Positions 34,018 to 43,063 of a stretch of DNA of 64,000 nucleotides are shown here, in pieces; positions within the stretch are counted from its first letter, which is position 1; every line of letters starts with the position of its first letter. Location: the NCBI RefSeq assembly GCF_017114915.1, contig NZ_JAAUOE010000002.1, forward strand, positions 1 to 64,000, in the 5' to 3' direction. Made by a program: the position numbers and the translations under genes. The notes under the pieces are model-generated. The model was not told where the DNA came from. It worked only from the letters and a program-made list of their open reading frames with translations, and did not search any database. The DNA is from Pseudomonas frederiksbergensis. Its GTDB lineage: Bacteria; Pseudomonadota; Gammaproteobacteria; Pseudomonadales; Pseudomonadaceae.

Positions 34018-34754
34018 ACCTGCTGACAACCCTCTGTAGCAGCTGGCGAAGCCTGCGTTCGACTGCGCAGCAGTCGCCACCGGATCTGTCTGACGCACCG
34101 CGCGTTGAGGTTTTACGACGGCTTCGCCGCCGGACGCAGCCTCGCAGGCTCGGCAGCTGCTACGGGATTGGGGTGAGTTTGATATTGATGTTTGGCTTTT
34201 CATCGTTGACGCAGGCCTTTGACCTGCAGCAGCTCAGCGATCAACTGGCCAAGCCCGATGTGATCCACGGCAACTTCATTCAGGAAAAACACCTGCGCGC
34301 CCTGCCCCAGCCGCTGACCAGCAAGGGCACCTTCGTTCTGGCGAAGGATCACGGCCTGCTCTGGCTACTGAAAACCCCACTGCAACAGGACTACCGCATC
34401 AGCGACAAGGGCATTGCCCGGCGAGATGCCAGCGGCTGGCAAATGCTGCCGAACAAGAGTGCCGGTGCCGAACAGAACCGTTTGTTCCTCGCTGTGCTGC
34501 AAGGCGACAGCAGTGGCCTGCAACGGGATTTCGAGTTGTCGCTGAGCGGCGACGCACAAAACTGGAAGCTGACCCTGACCCCGCGTTCGATGCTGCTCAA
34601 GCAGGTGTTCAATCAGATCAACATTGACGGCAGCGAACTGGTGCACAGCATCGAGCTGCTCGAAACCCAGGGTGACCGAACCCTGTTGCGCATGCAGGAC
34701 AGCACCAGCGCCCAACCTTTGAGTGATGCGGAGCAACATGACTTTGCCGAGTGA
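34014..34754 (+). CDS. LolA-like outer membrane carrier protein with REP insertion in its signal region
   Basis: The mature part (FDLQQLSDQLAKPDVIHGNFIQEKHL onward, shown here in segments) is the LolA-like fold of aryl polyene clusters, which moves lipids across the periplasm. The frame opens at an ATG coupled to the previous stop. However, residues about 8-50 are arginine- and serine-rich sequence encoded by an inserted REP palindrome (34036-34163), placed before the hydrophobic core VSLILMFGFSSLTQA. The frame is kept open through the insert, so a 246-residue protein with a very long basic leader is possible. Internal starts at a GTG (34173) or an ATG (34188) would give a more normal or a shortened signal peptide. 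The true start is unresolved. Confidence 0.78.
   Translation: MNLLTTLCSSWRSLRSTAQQSPPDLSDAPRVEVLRRLRRRTQPRRLGSCYGIGVSLILMFGFSSLTQAFDLQQLSDQLAKPDVIHGNFIQEKHLRALPQPLTSKGTFVLAKDHGLLWLLKTPLQQDYRISDKGIARRDASGWQMLPNKSAGAEQNRLFLAVLQGDSSGLQRDFELSLSGDAQNWKLTLTPRSMLLKQVFNQINIDGSELVHSIELLETQGDRTLLRMQDSTSAQPLSDAEQHDFAE
34036..34163. repeat. REP-type palindrome inside the lolA-like gene
   Basis: GTAGCAGCTG at 34036-34045 is the exact reverse complement of CAGCTGCTAC at 34154-34163. Further imperfect pairing lies inside (GGCGAAGCCTGCG against CGCAGCCTCGCAGGC). The sequence has the look of dispersed Pseudomonas palindromes built on GTAGCAGCTGGC and is unlike the flanking coding sequence. Confidence 0.75.
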
Positions 34755-37077
34755 ACGGATGCTGCCGCGGCTGTTTCTGATCCTGCTGCTGGCGGTGATC
34801 GCCCTTGCCGGCTGGCAGTGGCGCGACGGCACCCCGCTGTCCGCCAACCTGATGGAACTGGTGCCAGGCACCGCGCCGGACGCGCTGGAGCAGCGCGCCG
34901 AACAACGCATGCAAGAGCCGCTGAACCGGGAAATGCTGGTGCTGGTCGGCCATAAAGATCGCCAGCAAGCCATCGCCATGGCGCAAAAACTCGGCGAGCA
35001 GTGGCAAGCCAGCGGCGTGTTCGAAAAGGTCCAGTGGAACCTGCAAGCCGACTTGCCGGCGCTGCGTACACAATTGCTGCAAGGCCGACTGGCGATGCTG
35101 TCCGCGTCCGACCGCCAGCAACTCATCGAACACCCTGATGCCTTTATCCAGCAACGGGTACAAGCCCTGTTCGACCCGTTCACCGGCTTCAGCCTGGTGC
35201 CGAGCCAGGATGACTGGCTCGGCCTGACCGGGCGCATCCAGAACAGCCAGCCGCAGCGTGGCTCGGTTCAGCTGGACATCGGCAGCGGAGCATTGGTCGC
35301 CGATGCCGAGGGTAAGAGCTGGGTGATGCTGCGGGCACGTACCGCCGGCAACGCGTTCGACATGAACCTGCCGCTGCAAGTGGCCGACCTGCTTCAGCAC
35401 AGTCGCGAAGAAGCCGCCGAGGCGGATGTGCAACTGCTCGCCGCGAGCGGCCTGCTGTATGCCGCCAGCGGACAACGACAAGCCGCGCGCGAGATCACTT
35501 GGGTCGGTGGCGGCGCCACAGTCGGGATTCTGTTGCTGCTGTTGCTGGCCTTCCGGCGTTGGCGGGTGGTGCTGGCGTTCGTCCCGGTGCTGGTGGGCAT
35601 GCTGTTCGGCGCGGTGGCCTGCGTGGCGCTGTTCGGTCAGATGCATGTGATGACGCTGGTGCTGGGCTCAAGCCTGATCGGCGTGGCGGTGGATTACCCG
35701 CTGCATTACCTGTCCAAAAGCTGGAGCCTGAAACCCTGGCACAGCTGGCCGGCCTTGCGCCTGACCCTACCGGGGCTGACGCTGAGCCTGATCACCAGCT
35801 GCATCGGCTACCTGGCCCTGGCCTGGACGCCGTTCCCGGCCCTGACCCAGATTGCCGTGTTCTCCGCCGCCGGCCTGCTGGGCGCCTATCTGTCGGCGGT
35901 GTGCCTGCTGCCGGCGCTGCTCAAGGGCGCGCAGCTGCGTCCGGCGCAATGGCCGATGCGCATCGCCGAGTCTTTGCTGGCGCTGCGTGAATCGTTGCTC
36001 AAATACGTACGCACGCCGGTGTTGCTGGCGCTGCTGATTGCCTTCTGTGTCGGCGGTCTGTTGCAGTTGCAGACCAAAAACGACATTCGCCAATGGATCG
36101 GCGCACCGCAGCAACTGACGGACGAAGCCCAGACCATTGCGCGCATCACCGGCTATCAACCCACCAGCCAGTTTTTCCTGGTGCGCGCGGCCAATCAGCA
36201 GGCGTTGCTCGAGCGCCAGACAGCACTGAGCGAGCGTCTGGATCAGTTGGTCAATCTGGAAAAACTCCAGGGCTATCTGTCGCTCAACCAACTGGTCAGC
36301 CCGCCGAGCGAACAGCGCAAAGTGCGTGATGCACTGGGCAAGCTGCCGCAGTTCTGGCAACCGTTGCTCGACCTTGGCGTGCCGGCCGCCGCGTTGCAAG
36401 CCGAGCTGGCAACGTTGCAAGCGCTACCCGTCGAAGACATCGATGCAGCGCTGGCCGGTCCATTGGCCGAACCCTACCGCACCTTGTGGCTAGGCCCGAC
36501 CGATGACGGCGTGGCTGCGATGGTCAGCCTGCAAGGCTTGAACAATCCCGCGCTGTTGCGGATCCAGGCGCAGGACTTGCCGGGTGTGGAACTGGTGGAC
36601 CGCCTCGGCGAACTGAACCGGGTGTTCGCCGACACCCAGATCAGCGCCGCCGAATTGAAGCTCGCTTCCTGCGTGTTGATCGTGCTGGTGCTGATCCTGC
36701 CATTCGGTTTCGGTGGTGCGTTGCGAATCGTCTCCCTGCCGCTGCTGGCGGCACTGTGCAGCCTGGCAAGCCTTGGTTGGCTCGGTCAGCCGCTGACACT
36801 GTTCAGCCTGTTTGGCCTGTTGCTGGTGACGGCCATCAGTGTCGACTACGCGATCCTCATGCGCGAACAGATCGGCGGTGCCGCGGCGAGCCTGCTGGGC
36901 ACCTTGCTGGCAGCGGTGACCACCTGGTTGTCGTTTGGCCTGCTGGCGGTATCCAGCACGCCGGCGGTGAGCAATTTCGGCCTGTCGGTGAGCCTCGGCC
37001 TGGCGTACAGCTTCATTCTGGCGCCGTGGGCCGGGCGACAAGCCCACGCCGCGCCGGTAGCGGAGCCGACAGCGTGA
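34738..37077 (+). CDS. MMPL/RND-family exporter of the aryl polyene operon
   Basis: The 779-residue inner-membrane protein has two repeats, each with one helix, a large periplasmic loop and five clustered helices. Examples are VGILLLLLLAFRRWRVVLAF, LVLGSSLIGVAVDYPLHYL, and, in the second half, LLLVTAISVDYAILMREQ. The paired Asp-containing helices (VAVDYPLHY and ISVDYAILM) are the proton-relay signature of RND/MMPL transporters. It probably extracts the lipid-linked pigment and hands it to the LolA-like protein encoded just upstream, whose gene it overlaps by 17 bases. Confidence 0.87.
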   Translation: MTLPSERMLPRLFLILLLAVIALAGWQWRDGTPLSANLMELVPGTAPDALEQRAEQRMQEPLNREMLVLVGHKDRQQAIAMAQKLGEQWQASGVFEKVQWNLQADLPALRTQLLQGRLAMLSASDRQQLIEHPDAFIQQRVQALFDPFTGFSLVPSQDDWLGLTGRIQNSQPQRGSVQLDIGSGALVADAEGKSWVMLRARTAGNAFDMNLPLQVADLLQHSREEAAEADVQLLAASGLLYAASGQRQAAREITWVGGGATVGILLLLLLAFRRWRVVLAFVPVLVGMLFGAVACVALFGQMHVMTLVLGSSLIGVAVDYPLHYLSKSWSLKPWHSWPALRLTLPGLTLSLITSCIGYLALAWTPFPALTQIAVFSAAGLLGAYLSAVCLLPALLKGAQLRPAQWPMRIAESLLALRESLLKYVRTPVLLALLIAFCVGGLLQLQTKNDIRQWIGAPQQLTDEAQTIARITGYQPTSQFFLVRAANQQALLERQTALSERLDQLVNLEKLQGYLSLNQLVSPPSEQRKVRDALGKLPQFWQPLLDLGVPAAALQAELATLQALPVEDIDAALAGPLAEPYRTLWLGPTDDGVAAMVSLQGLNNPALLRIQAQDLPGVELVDRLGELNRVFADTQISAAELKLASCVLIVLVLILPFGFGGALRIVSLPLLAALCSLASLGWLGQPLTLFSLFGLLLVTAISVDYAILMREQIGGAAASLLGTLLAAVTTWLSFGLLAVSSTPAVSNFGLSVSLGLAYSFILAPWAGRQAHAAPVAEPTA

Positions 37078-38234
37078 TGGTCGCGGCGTTCTGGGTAATG
37101 GCCCTGGTGTTGTTCGCCGTGGCCACCCGTGTCGGTCGTCATTTCGGTCTGATTCCGATCGTCAGCCAGTTGTTGCTGGCGACCTTCGGCCTGCCGCTGC
37201 TGATGTATTTCTGGATCGAACCGGGCTGGCAACTCAGTGGTGCCGAACTGATCTCGCCGGGTTGGCTGAAGAACCTCTACAGCCTGAGCTTTGCCTTGCT
37301 GCTGGGGCACATCCTCAGCGACGTGATCGACCTGCGACTGGATCGCCAGAGCCTGAAAATCGCCCTGCCGAGTTTCTGCATTCCGTTTGCCTGCGGGCTG
37401 GCGACAGCGGTCTGGCTGTTGCCGCCGCAGCCGTGGATCAGCTCGCTGGCGGTCGGTCTGCTGTTCGCCATCACCGCGATTCCGGTGCTGTACTTGTACC
37501 TGCGACACATCAACTACCCGCCCGCCGCCACCCGGCGCCTGGTACAGACCGCGATCCTGATCGACCTGACCTGCTGGACCCTGTTCGCGTTCGCCCAGGG
37601 CAGCCTGCACCTGAGCAGCCTGTTGCTGCCGCTGGCCGGCGCCTGCCTGCCGTTGGTGCTGCGACTGCTCGGCTTGCGCCAACCGTTGCTGCACAGCATT
37701 TGCTTCTTCGCGCTGCTGGTGGTCGCCGAACACTTGAAGCTCAATGCGCTGATTTTCGGCATCGGCTACCTGCTGTGCATGGCCGCGCTCAAGGTACCGC
37801 TGGTGCTGCCATTACCGGCGGCGTGGATGAGCGGTTTGCAGACCTGGATCGCCATCCCGCTGATCCTCACGTTCGGCATCGTGCAGATCAACGTGCACAG
37901 CGCCCTCGACAGTCTCGGCGCAGTGCAACTGGCCGCGCTCCTGCTGTTGCCGATTGCCAGCAAATTGTTGGGCAACTGGCTGGGCCTCGGCTGGGCCGGC
38001 GTCTCGTTTGAAGGGGCCAGCCGCTGGCGGGAAAGCCTTTTACTGAACATTCGCGGCTTGAGCGAGATCGTCTTTCTCAACCTGCTGCTGCAACAACAGC
38101 TCATCAGCCCGGCGCTGTACTTCGCGCTGATGTTGATGGGTCTGATCGCAACCCTGCTGCCGGCACTGGCCGGCATGCATCGAATTCCCTTGAACATCGC
38201 CGCCCCGGCAAGGAGCACCCGTGCCAACAGTTGA
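37077..38234 (+). CDS. CPA2-like cation/proton antiporter homologue in the aryl polyene operon
   Basis: The 385-residue protein has about 12 helices. Its end (RGLSEIVFLNLLLQQQLISP) matches the RGxxExxxLNxxxxxxxISP signature of CPA2 Na+(K+)/H+ exchangers. At the ion-binding site, where CPA2 proteins carry DD or ND, it reads ILIDLTCWTLFA, so one Asp is kept and its partner is Ile. Ion transport may therefore be altered; it could energise or regulate pigment export. The start is the ATG at 37077, overlapping the exporter stop (TGATG); a GTG three bases earlier is also possible. Confidence 0.7.
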   Translation: MVAAFWVMALVLFAVATRVGRHFGLIPIVSQLLLATFGLPLLMYFWIEPGWQLSGAELISPGWLKNLYSLSFALLLGHILSDVIDLRLDRQSLKIALPSFCIPFACGLATAVWLLPPQPWISSLAVGLLFAITAIPVLYLYLRHINYPPAATRRLVQTAILIDLTCWTLFAFAQGSLHLSSLLLPLAGACLPLVLRLLGLRQPLLHSICFFALLVVAEHLKLNALIFGIGYLLCMAALKVPLVLPLPAAWMSGLQTWIAIPLILTFGIVQINVHSALDSLGAVQLAALLLLPIASKLLGNWLGLGWAGVSFEGASRWRESLLLNIRGLSEIVFLNLLLQQQLISPALYFALMLMGLIATLLPALAGMHRIPLNIAAPARSTRANS

Positions 38235-39468
38235 AATGGAACGTCGTCAGGTGGTGGTGATCGGTGCCGGCCCCTCGGGCGCCATCGCCGCCGCGCTGCT
38301 CAAGCGTAAAGGTCATGATGTGCTGATGATCGAGCGCCAGCATTTCCCTCGGTTTTCCATCGGTGAAAGCCTGCTGTCCCACTGCCTGGATTTCGTCGAA
38401 GAAGCCGGCATGCTCGAGGCGGTCAATGCCGCCGGTTTCCAGTTGAAGAACGGTGCGGCGTTCGCCTGGGGCGATCAGTACAGCGCCTTCGATTTCGGCG
38501 AGACGTTCAGCAACGGCAAGCCGACGACCTTCCAGGTCCAGCGCGCCGATTTCGACAAGCTGCTGGCCGATCAGGCCGAGTTGCAAGGTGTCGACGTCCG
38601 CTACGGCGAAGCCATTGTCAGTGTCGATTTCAGCCTGGCGAAACCGCAGCTCGATGTGCTCCGTGAAGACGGCAGCCAATACCGCGTCGAGGCCGATTTC
38701 GTGCTCGATGCCAGCGGCTACGGTCGCGTGCTGCCGCGCTTGCTGGACCTTGAGGCACCGTCGAATTTTCCGGTGCGTCAGGCGGTGTTCACCCACATCG
38801 AAGACCGTATCGACAGCCCGGCCTTCGAACGGGAAAAGATCCTCATCACCACCCATCCAACCCAACGCGACATCTGGTTCTGGACCATCCCGTTCAGCAA
38901 CGGCCGTTGCTCGGTGGGCGTGGTGGCAGCCGCCGAACACTTCGAAGGCCGTACCGAAAACCTGGACGATTGCCTGCGCGGCTTCATCACTGAAACCCCA
39001 AGCCTGGCCGGGGTATTGAACAATGCCGTGTGGGATACCCCCGCGCGAACCATCGGCGGCTATTCGGCCAACGTCAAAACCCTGCACGGACCCGGTTTCG
39101 CCCTGCTGGGCAATGCCGCGGAATTTCTCGACCCGGTGTTCTCCTCCGGTGTGACCATCGCCATGCGCTCGGCGAGCATGGCCGCCGGGGTGCTGCACCG
39201 CCAACTGCAAGGTGAAAGCGTCGATTGGCAAACCGAGTTTGCCGAGCCGCTCAAGCGTGGCGTCGACACCTTCCGCTGTTACGTCGAAGGCTGGTACGCC
39301 GGGACTTTTCAGGATGTGATTTTCTATCAGGGCGGCACAGAGGATATTCGCCGCATGATCAGCTCGATCCTCGCCGGTTATGCCTGGGACGAACGCAACC
39401 CGTTCGTCAGCGAAGCCAAGCGTCGACTGCGGATGATCTCGGACCTTTGCGCACGGGATGCGACATGA
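38221..39468 (+). CDS. Flavin-dependent halogenase-like oxidoreductase
   Basis: The 415-residue flavoprotein has GAGPSG at 15-20 for FAD. It carries the residues that mark flavin-dependent halogenases: W219-F-W-T-I-P224 (the WxWxIP motif), K76 in QLKNGAAFAWG (the Lys that carries hypohalous acid in PrnA-type enzymes is K79), and FLDPVFSSG at 302-310 (FxxPxxSxG). Relatives in flexirubin and aryl polyene clusters are usually called oxidoreductases, and xanthomonadins are brominated, so ring halogenation is a reasonable but unproven role. The GTG start at 38221 has AAGGAG six bases upstream; an ATG at 38236 is the alternative. Confidence 0.8.
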   Translation: MPTVEMERRQVVVIGAGPSGAIAAALLKRKGHDVLMIERQHFPRFSIGESLLSHCLDFVEEAGMLEAVNAAGFQLKNGAAFAWGDQYSAFDFGETFSNGKPTTFQVQRADFDKLLADQAELQGVDVRYGEAIVSVDFSLAKPQLDVLREDGSQYRVEADFVLDASGYGRVLPRLLDLEAPSNFPVRQAVFTHIEDRIDSPAFEREKILITTHPTQRDIWFWTIPFSNGRCSVGVVAAAEHFEGRTENLDDCLRGFITETPSLAGVLNNAVWDTPARTIGGYSANVKTLHGPGFALLGNAAEFLDPVFSSGVTIAMRSASMAAGVLHRQLQGESVDWQTEFAEPLKRGVDTFRCYVEGWYAGTFQDVIFYQGGTEDIRRMISSILAGYAWDERNPFVSEAKRRLRMISDLCARDAT

Positions 39469-40190
39469 GCTACTTGAGCGACAACTACGTCGAAGAAACC
39501 CGTTTCGGTTTCTGGTTCCTGCGCAGCCACACCTGGCAGCACCATGTACTGCGAGTGGCGATCAATGATTTGCGCGGTCTGTTCAGCGCGCCATTGCCCG
39601 ACAACCCGGTCTTGCTCGATGCCGGTTGCGGCCAAGGCAAGTCGTTCCAGTACCTGCGCCAGACCTTCGCGCCTCGTCGTCTGATCGGGCTGGATGCCGA
39701 CCCTCACAGCCTGAACCTGAGCGGCGAAGAAGCGGCCCGCCAGGGCATGGATGTAGAGCTGATCGGCAGTGACTGCGCCAGCATCGAAGTGCCGGACGCC
39801 AGTGTCGATCTGCTGTTCTGCCACCAGACCTTCCATCACCTTGTCGAGCAGGATCAGGCCCTGGCCGAGTTCTATCGGGTGCTCAAGCCGGGCGGTTATT
39901 TGCTGTTCGCCGAGTCCACCGAGGCTTACATTGATACGTGGGTGATTCGCTGGCTGTTCCGCCACCCGATGCACGTACAAAAGAGCGCCGCCGGCTACCT
40001 GGAGATGATTCGGCGCCAGGGTTTCGAGTTCGGCCCGCAGAACGTGTCTTACCCGTACTTGTGGTGGAGTCGCGCCAAGGATTTCGGCCTGCTCGAACGC
40101 TTCGGCCTGCGCCGGCCAAAACCCTTTGGCCAACGGGAAGAAACCCTGGTCAATGTGGTCGCGCGCAAGCCTCTTGAAGGGTGTGCCTGA
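39465..40190 (+). CDS. SAM-dependent class I methyltransferase
   Basis: The 241-residue protein has LLDAGCGQGKSFQYL (SAM motif I), GLDADPHSL, and the FYRVLKPGGYLLF strand after SVDLLFCHQTFHH. It probably methylates the aryl head or another pathway intermediate; aryl polyene heads often carry methyl or methoxy groups. It overlaps the halogenase-like gene by four bases (ATGA) and the following lipoprotein gene by one (TGATG). Confidence 0.83.
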   Translation: MSYLSDNYVEETRFGFWFLRSHTWQHHVLRVAINDLRGLFSAPLPDNPVLLDAGCGQGKSFQYLRQTFAPRRLIGLDADPHSLNLSGEEAARQGMDVELIGSDCASIEVPDASVDLLFCHQTFHHLVEQDQALAEFYRVLKPGGYLLFAESTEAYIDTWVIRWLFRHPMHVQKSAAGYLEMIRRQGFEFGPQNVSYPYLWWSRAKDFGLLERFGLRRPKPFGQREETLVNVVARKPLEGCA

Positions 40191-40687
40191 TGATTCGTTT
40201 CCTGCTGCTGGGTTGTGTCCTGTTGCTGAGCGCCTGTGCCAGCCAGACGCCGCTGCCCAAGCAAAGCCCAAGCCTGACGTTGCCGCTGCAACTGCACATC
40301 GAACGACAGATGTCCGAGCAGCGTCAGGACTGGCTGCTGGTGATCCAGCGTGAAGGCCCGGGCATTCGCTGGTCGATGATGGACCCCTTGGGGATTCCCG
40401 TGGCACGGCAGAAACTGATCGATGGCCAATGGCAGGCCGACGGCCTGCTGCCACCTAATCCGGAAGCCCGGGAGCTGTTCGCCGCTTTGTTGTTTGCATT
40501 GACCCCCGCAGGCGAATTGCACGCAAATTACCCCGCCGCCCGCCAGCATGATGGGCTACGGGTCTTGTCAGCGCGCTGGAATATCCGCTATTCACAACCA
40601 AGCTTTTCACAATCACTGAGCTTTGAATTGAACGTGTCCCAAGGCCCGAATTATCGCGTCACCCCGTTAGGCGAGCACACGCCATGA
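40190..40687 (+). CDS. DUF3261 lipoprotein
   Basis: The 165-residue protein begins MIRFLLLGCVLLLSACAS, a lipoprotein signal with lipobox LSAC. The rest (LHIERQMSEQRQDWLLVIQ and onward) resembles DUF3261 proteins of aryl polyene clusters, with a LolB-like size and probable outer-membrane location. It may accept the pigment from the LolA-like carrier. The start is the TGATG overlap at 40190. Confidence 0.82.
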   Translation: MIRFLLLGCVLLLSACASQTPLPKQSPSLTLPLQLHIERQMSEQRQDWLLVIQREGPGIRWSMMDPLGIPVARQKLIDGQWQADGLLPPNPEARELFAALLFALTPAGELHANYPAARQHDGLRVLSARWNIRYSQPSFSQSLSFELNVSQGPNYRVTPLGEHTP

Positions 40688-41880
40688 CCGCTTATCTGAA
40701 CGCCCTCGGGGTAATCTGCGCCCTGGGCCGCGACAAGCAGGAAGTCGCCCGCAACCTGTTTGCCGGCGATTGCTCGGGCATGCGCAGCGAGGCCGGCTGG
40801 GTGGCGGAACGCTTGTTGCCAGTGGCGGCGGTGCGCGGTGAGCTGGCGCCGATTCCGGCTGAGCTGGCGCGTCAAAACACTCGCAACAATCAATTGCTGC
40901 TGGAAGCCGCGCTGCAAATTCGTCAAGACATCGAGCAGGCCATCCGGGCCTACGGCCGCGATCGCATCGGCGTCATTCTGGGCACCAGCACCTCGGGCAT
41001 CGAGGAGGCCAGCCAGGGGCTGGCCCATTACATCCGTGAGCATCAGTTCCCCGCCGATTATGATTATCAGCAACAGGAACTCGGCGCGCCGGCCACGTTT
41101 CTCGCCGACTGGCTGCAAGTGAGCGGCCCGGCCTATGTGATTTCCACCGCCTGCACCTCCAGCGCTCGTGCGCTGATGAGTGCCCAACGACTGCTCGACC
41201 TGGGCATATGCGATGCCGTGTTGTGCGGCGGTGTCGACAGTTTGTGCAAACTGACCCTCAACGGTTTCTCGGCCCTGGAAGCGGTGTCCGAACAGCGCTG
41301 CAATCCGTTTTCGGCGAACCGCGACGGCATCAATATCGGCGAAGCGGCGGTGCTGTTTCTGATGAGCAAAAACGTCGGCAGCAGCCAACCGATTGCCCTG
41401 CTCGGCAGTGGCGCCAGCTCCGATGCGCACCATATTTCGGCGCCGGAACCGACCGGCCGTGGCGCCCGACAAGCGATGAGTAAAGCCTTGAGCCGCGCAG
41501 GCCTGCAACCCCACCAGATCAGTTATCTGAACCTGCACGGCACCGCCACCCAACACAACGACGCCATGGAAAGCCTGGCCGTGACGGCGCTGTTCCCGGA
41601 TGGCGTGCCCTGCTCGTCGACTAAACCGATGACCGGCCATACCCTCGGCGCCGCTGGCGCCCTGGAAGCCGCGTTCTGCTGGTTGAGCCTGAGCGCGGAT
41701 AATCGCGAGCACGCCCTGCCGCCCCACGTCTGGGACGGTCAGCCCGATCCCGAATTGCCGGCCTTGCATTGGGTGACCCCGACCGACCACCTGACGTCCA
41801 TTGCACCCCGCTACCTGATGAGCAATTCCTTTGCCTTCGGTGGCAATAACGTCAGCCTGATTATCGGAGACGCCCCATGA
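40684..41880 (+). CDS. Aryl polyene beta-ketoacyl-ACP synthase 1
   Basis: The 398-residue ketosynthase has the complete triad: C157 in STACTSSARAL, H285 in NLHGTAT and H319 in MTGHTLGAAG. It extends the polyene by condensing malonyl-ACP and probably works with the chain-length-factor-like protein encoded at the head of the operon (ApeO type). It starts at an ATGA overlap with the DUF3261 gene and ends in another with the dehydratase gene. Confidence 0.9.
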   Translation: MTAYLNALGVICALGRDKQEVARNLFAGDCSGMRSEAGWVAERLLPVAAVRGELAPIPAELARQNTRNNQLLLEAALQIRQDIEQAIRAYGRDRIGVILGTSTSGIEEASQGLAHYIREHQFPADYDYQQQELGAPATFLADWLQVSGPAYVISTACTSSARALMSAQRLLDLGICDAVLCGGVDSLCKLTLNGFSALEAVSEQRCNPFSANRDGINIGEAAVLFLMSKNVGSSQPIALLGSGASSDAHHISAPEPTGRGARQAMSKALSRAGLQPHQISYLNLHGTATQHNDAMESLAVTALFPDGVPCSSTKPMTGHTLGAAGALEAAFCWLSLSADNREHALPPHVWDGQPDPELPALHWVTPTDHLTSIAPRYLMSNSFAFGGNNVSLIIGDAP

Positions 41881-42335
41881 TTGATTGGCCGCTCGCCGAA
41901 CTGCTGCCTCATGCCGGCGACATGATCCTCATCGACCAGATCCTGTCGTTCGATGACGAGCAGATCCACACCCGACTCACCGTCAAGCCCGACGGCCTGT
42001 TCAATCGCCCCGACGGCAGCCTGCCGGCCTGGGTCGGCATCGAGCTGATGGCCCAGAGCGTCGCCGCTTATGCCGGCTGCCACGCGCGCCGCAAAGGCAA
42101 TGCGGTGGAACTGGGTTTTCTGCTCGGCACCCGCAAATTCGAATGCAACGTGGAACACTTCCCCGCCGGCACCGAGCTGACCATCCACGGGATACGCTCG
42201 CTGGAAGACGACAATGGCATGGGCGTGTTCGAATGCCACATCACCGCCCCCGGCATCCACGCGACCGCCCGGCTGAACGTGTTCCGCCCGCCTCAGGCCG
42301 CGCAATATCTGCATGAACCCCAAGGAGTCGAGTGA
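41877..42335 (+). CDS. Aryl polyene 3-hydroxyacyl-ACP dehydratase (ApeP type)
   Basis: The 152-residue hotdog protein has LLPHAGDMILIDQI with the conserved His and AWVGIELMAQSVAAYAG with the Glu helix. It matches the dehydratase that works with ApeI to leave a double bond after each elongation round. The partner here is presumably the C-terminal domain of the ligase fusion at 28721-30403. Confidence 0.86.
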   Translation: MIDWPLAELLPHAGDMILIDQILSFDDEQIHTRLTVKPDGLFNRPDGSLPAWVGIELMAQSVAAYAGCHARRKGNAVELGFLLGTRKFECNVEHFPAGTELTIHGIRSLEDDNGMGVFECHITAPGIHATARLNVFRPPQAAQYLHEPQGVE

Positions 42336-43063
42336 TGACTGAATCCGTACTGGTCACCGGCTCCAGCCGTGGTATCGGCCGCGCCATTGCATTGCGTCTG
42401 GCCCGGGCCGGGCATGACATCGTGCTGCACTGCCGCAGCGGTCTGGCGGACGCTATCGCGGTAAAGGCCGAAGTGGAAGCCTTGGGCCGCAACGCGCGTG
42501 TCCTGCAATTCGACGTGTCCGACCGCGCCAGTTGCAAAGCCATTCTCGAAGCCGACGTGGAAGCTCACGGCGCCTATTACGGCGTGGTGCTCAATGCCGG
42601 CCTGACCCGCGACGGGGCTTTTCCGGCCTTGAGCGAAGAGGATTGGGATTCGGTGATGCGCACCAACCTCGACGGTTTCTACAACGTGCTGCACCCGGTG
42701 ATGATGCCGATGATTCGTCGTCGCGCCGCCGGGCGGATTGTCTGCATCACCTCGGTGTCCGGGCTGATCGGCAATCGCGGGCAGGTCAATTACAGCGCGT
42801 CCAAGGCCGGTCTGATCGGCGCGGCCAAGGCGTTGGCGATTGAATTGGGCAAGCGCAAAATCACCGTCAACTGTGTCGCACCCGGCCTGATCGACACAGC
42901 GATGCTCGATGAAAACGTGCCGGTGGAAGAACTGATGAAAATGATCCCCGCACAACGCATGGGCACCCCTGAAGAGGTGGCCAGTGCCGTGAATTTCCTG
43001 ATGTCGGCGGAAGCGTCGTACATCACCCGGCAGGTTCTGGCCGTCAATGGAGGCCTGTGCTGA
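42335..43063 (+). CDS. 3-Oxoacyl-ACP reductase (FabG-like, ApeQ type)
   Basis: The 242-residue short-chain dehydrogenase has VTGSSRGIGRAIAL for NADPH, LNAGLTRDGAF (NAG motif), ITSVSGLIG with the catalytic Ser, and YSASKAG with Tyr/Lys. It reduces the beta-keto group in every elongation round. The start is an ATG at 42335 with AAGGAG seven bases upstream, overlapping the dehydratase stop (TGATG). Confidence 0.92.
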   Translation: MTESVLVTGSSRGIGRAIALRLARAGHDIVLHCRSGLADAIAVKAEVEALGRNARVLQFDVSDRASCKAILEADVEAHGAYYGVVLNAGLTRDGAFPALSEEDWDSVMRTNLDGFYNVLHPVMMPMIRRRAAGRIVCITSVSGLIGNRGQVNYSASKAGLIGAAKALAIELGKRKITVNCVAPGLIDTAMLDENVPVEELMKMIPAQRMGTPEEVASAVNFLMSAEASYITRQVLAVNGGLC

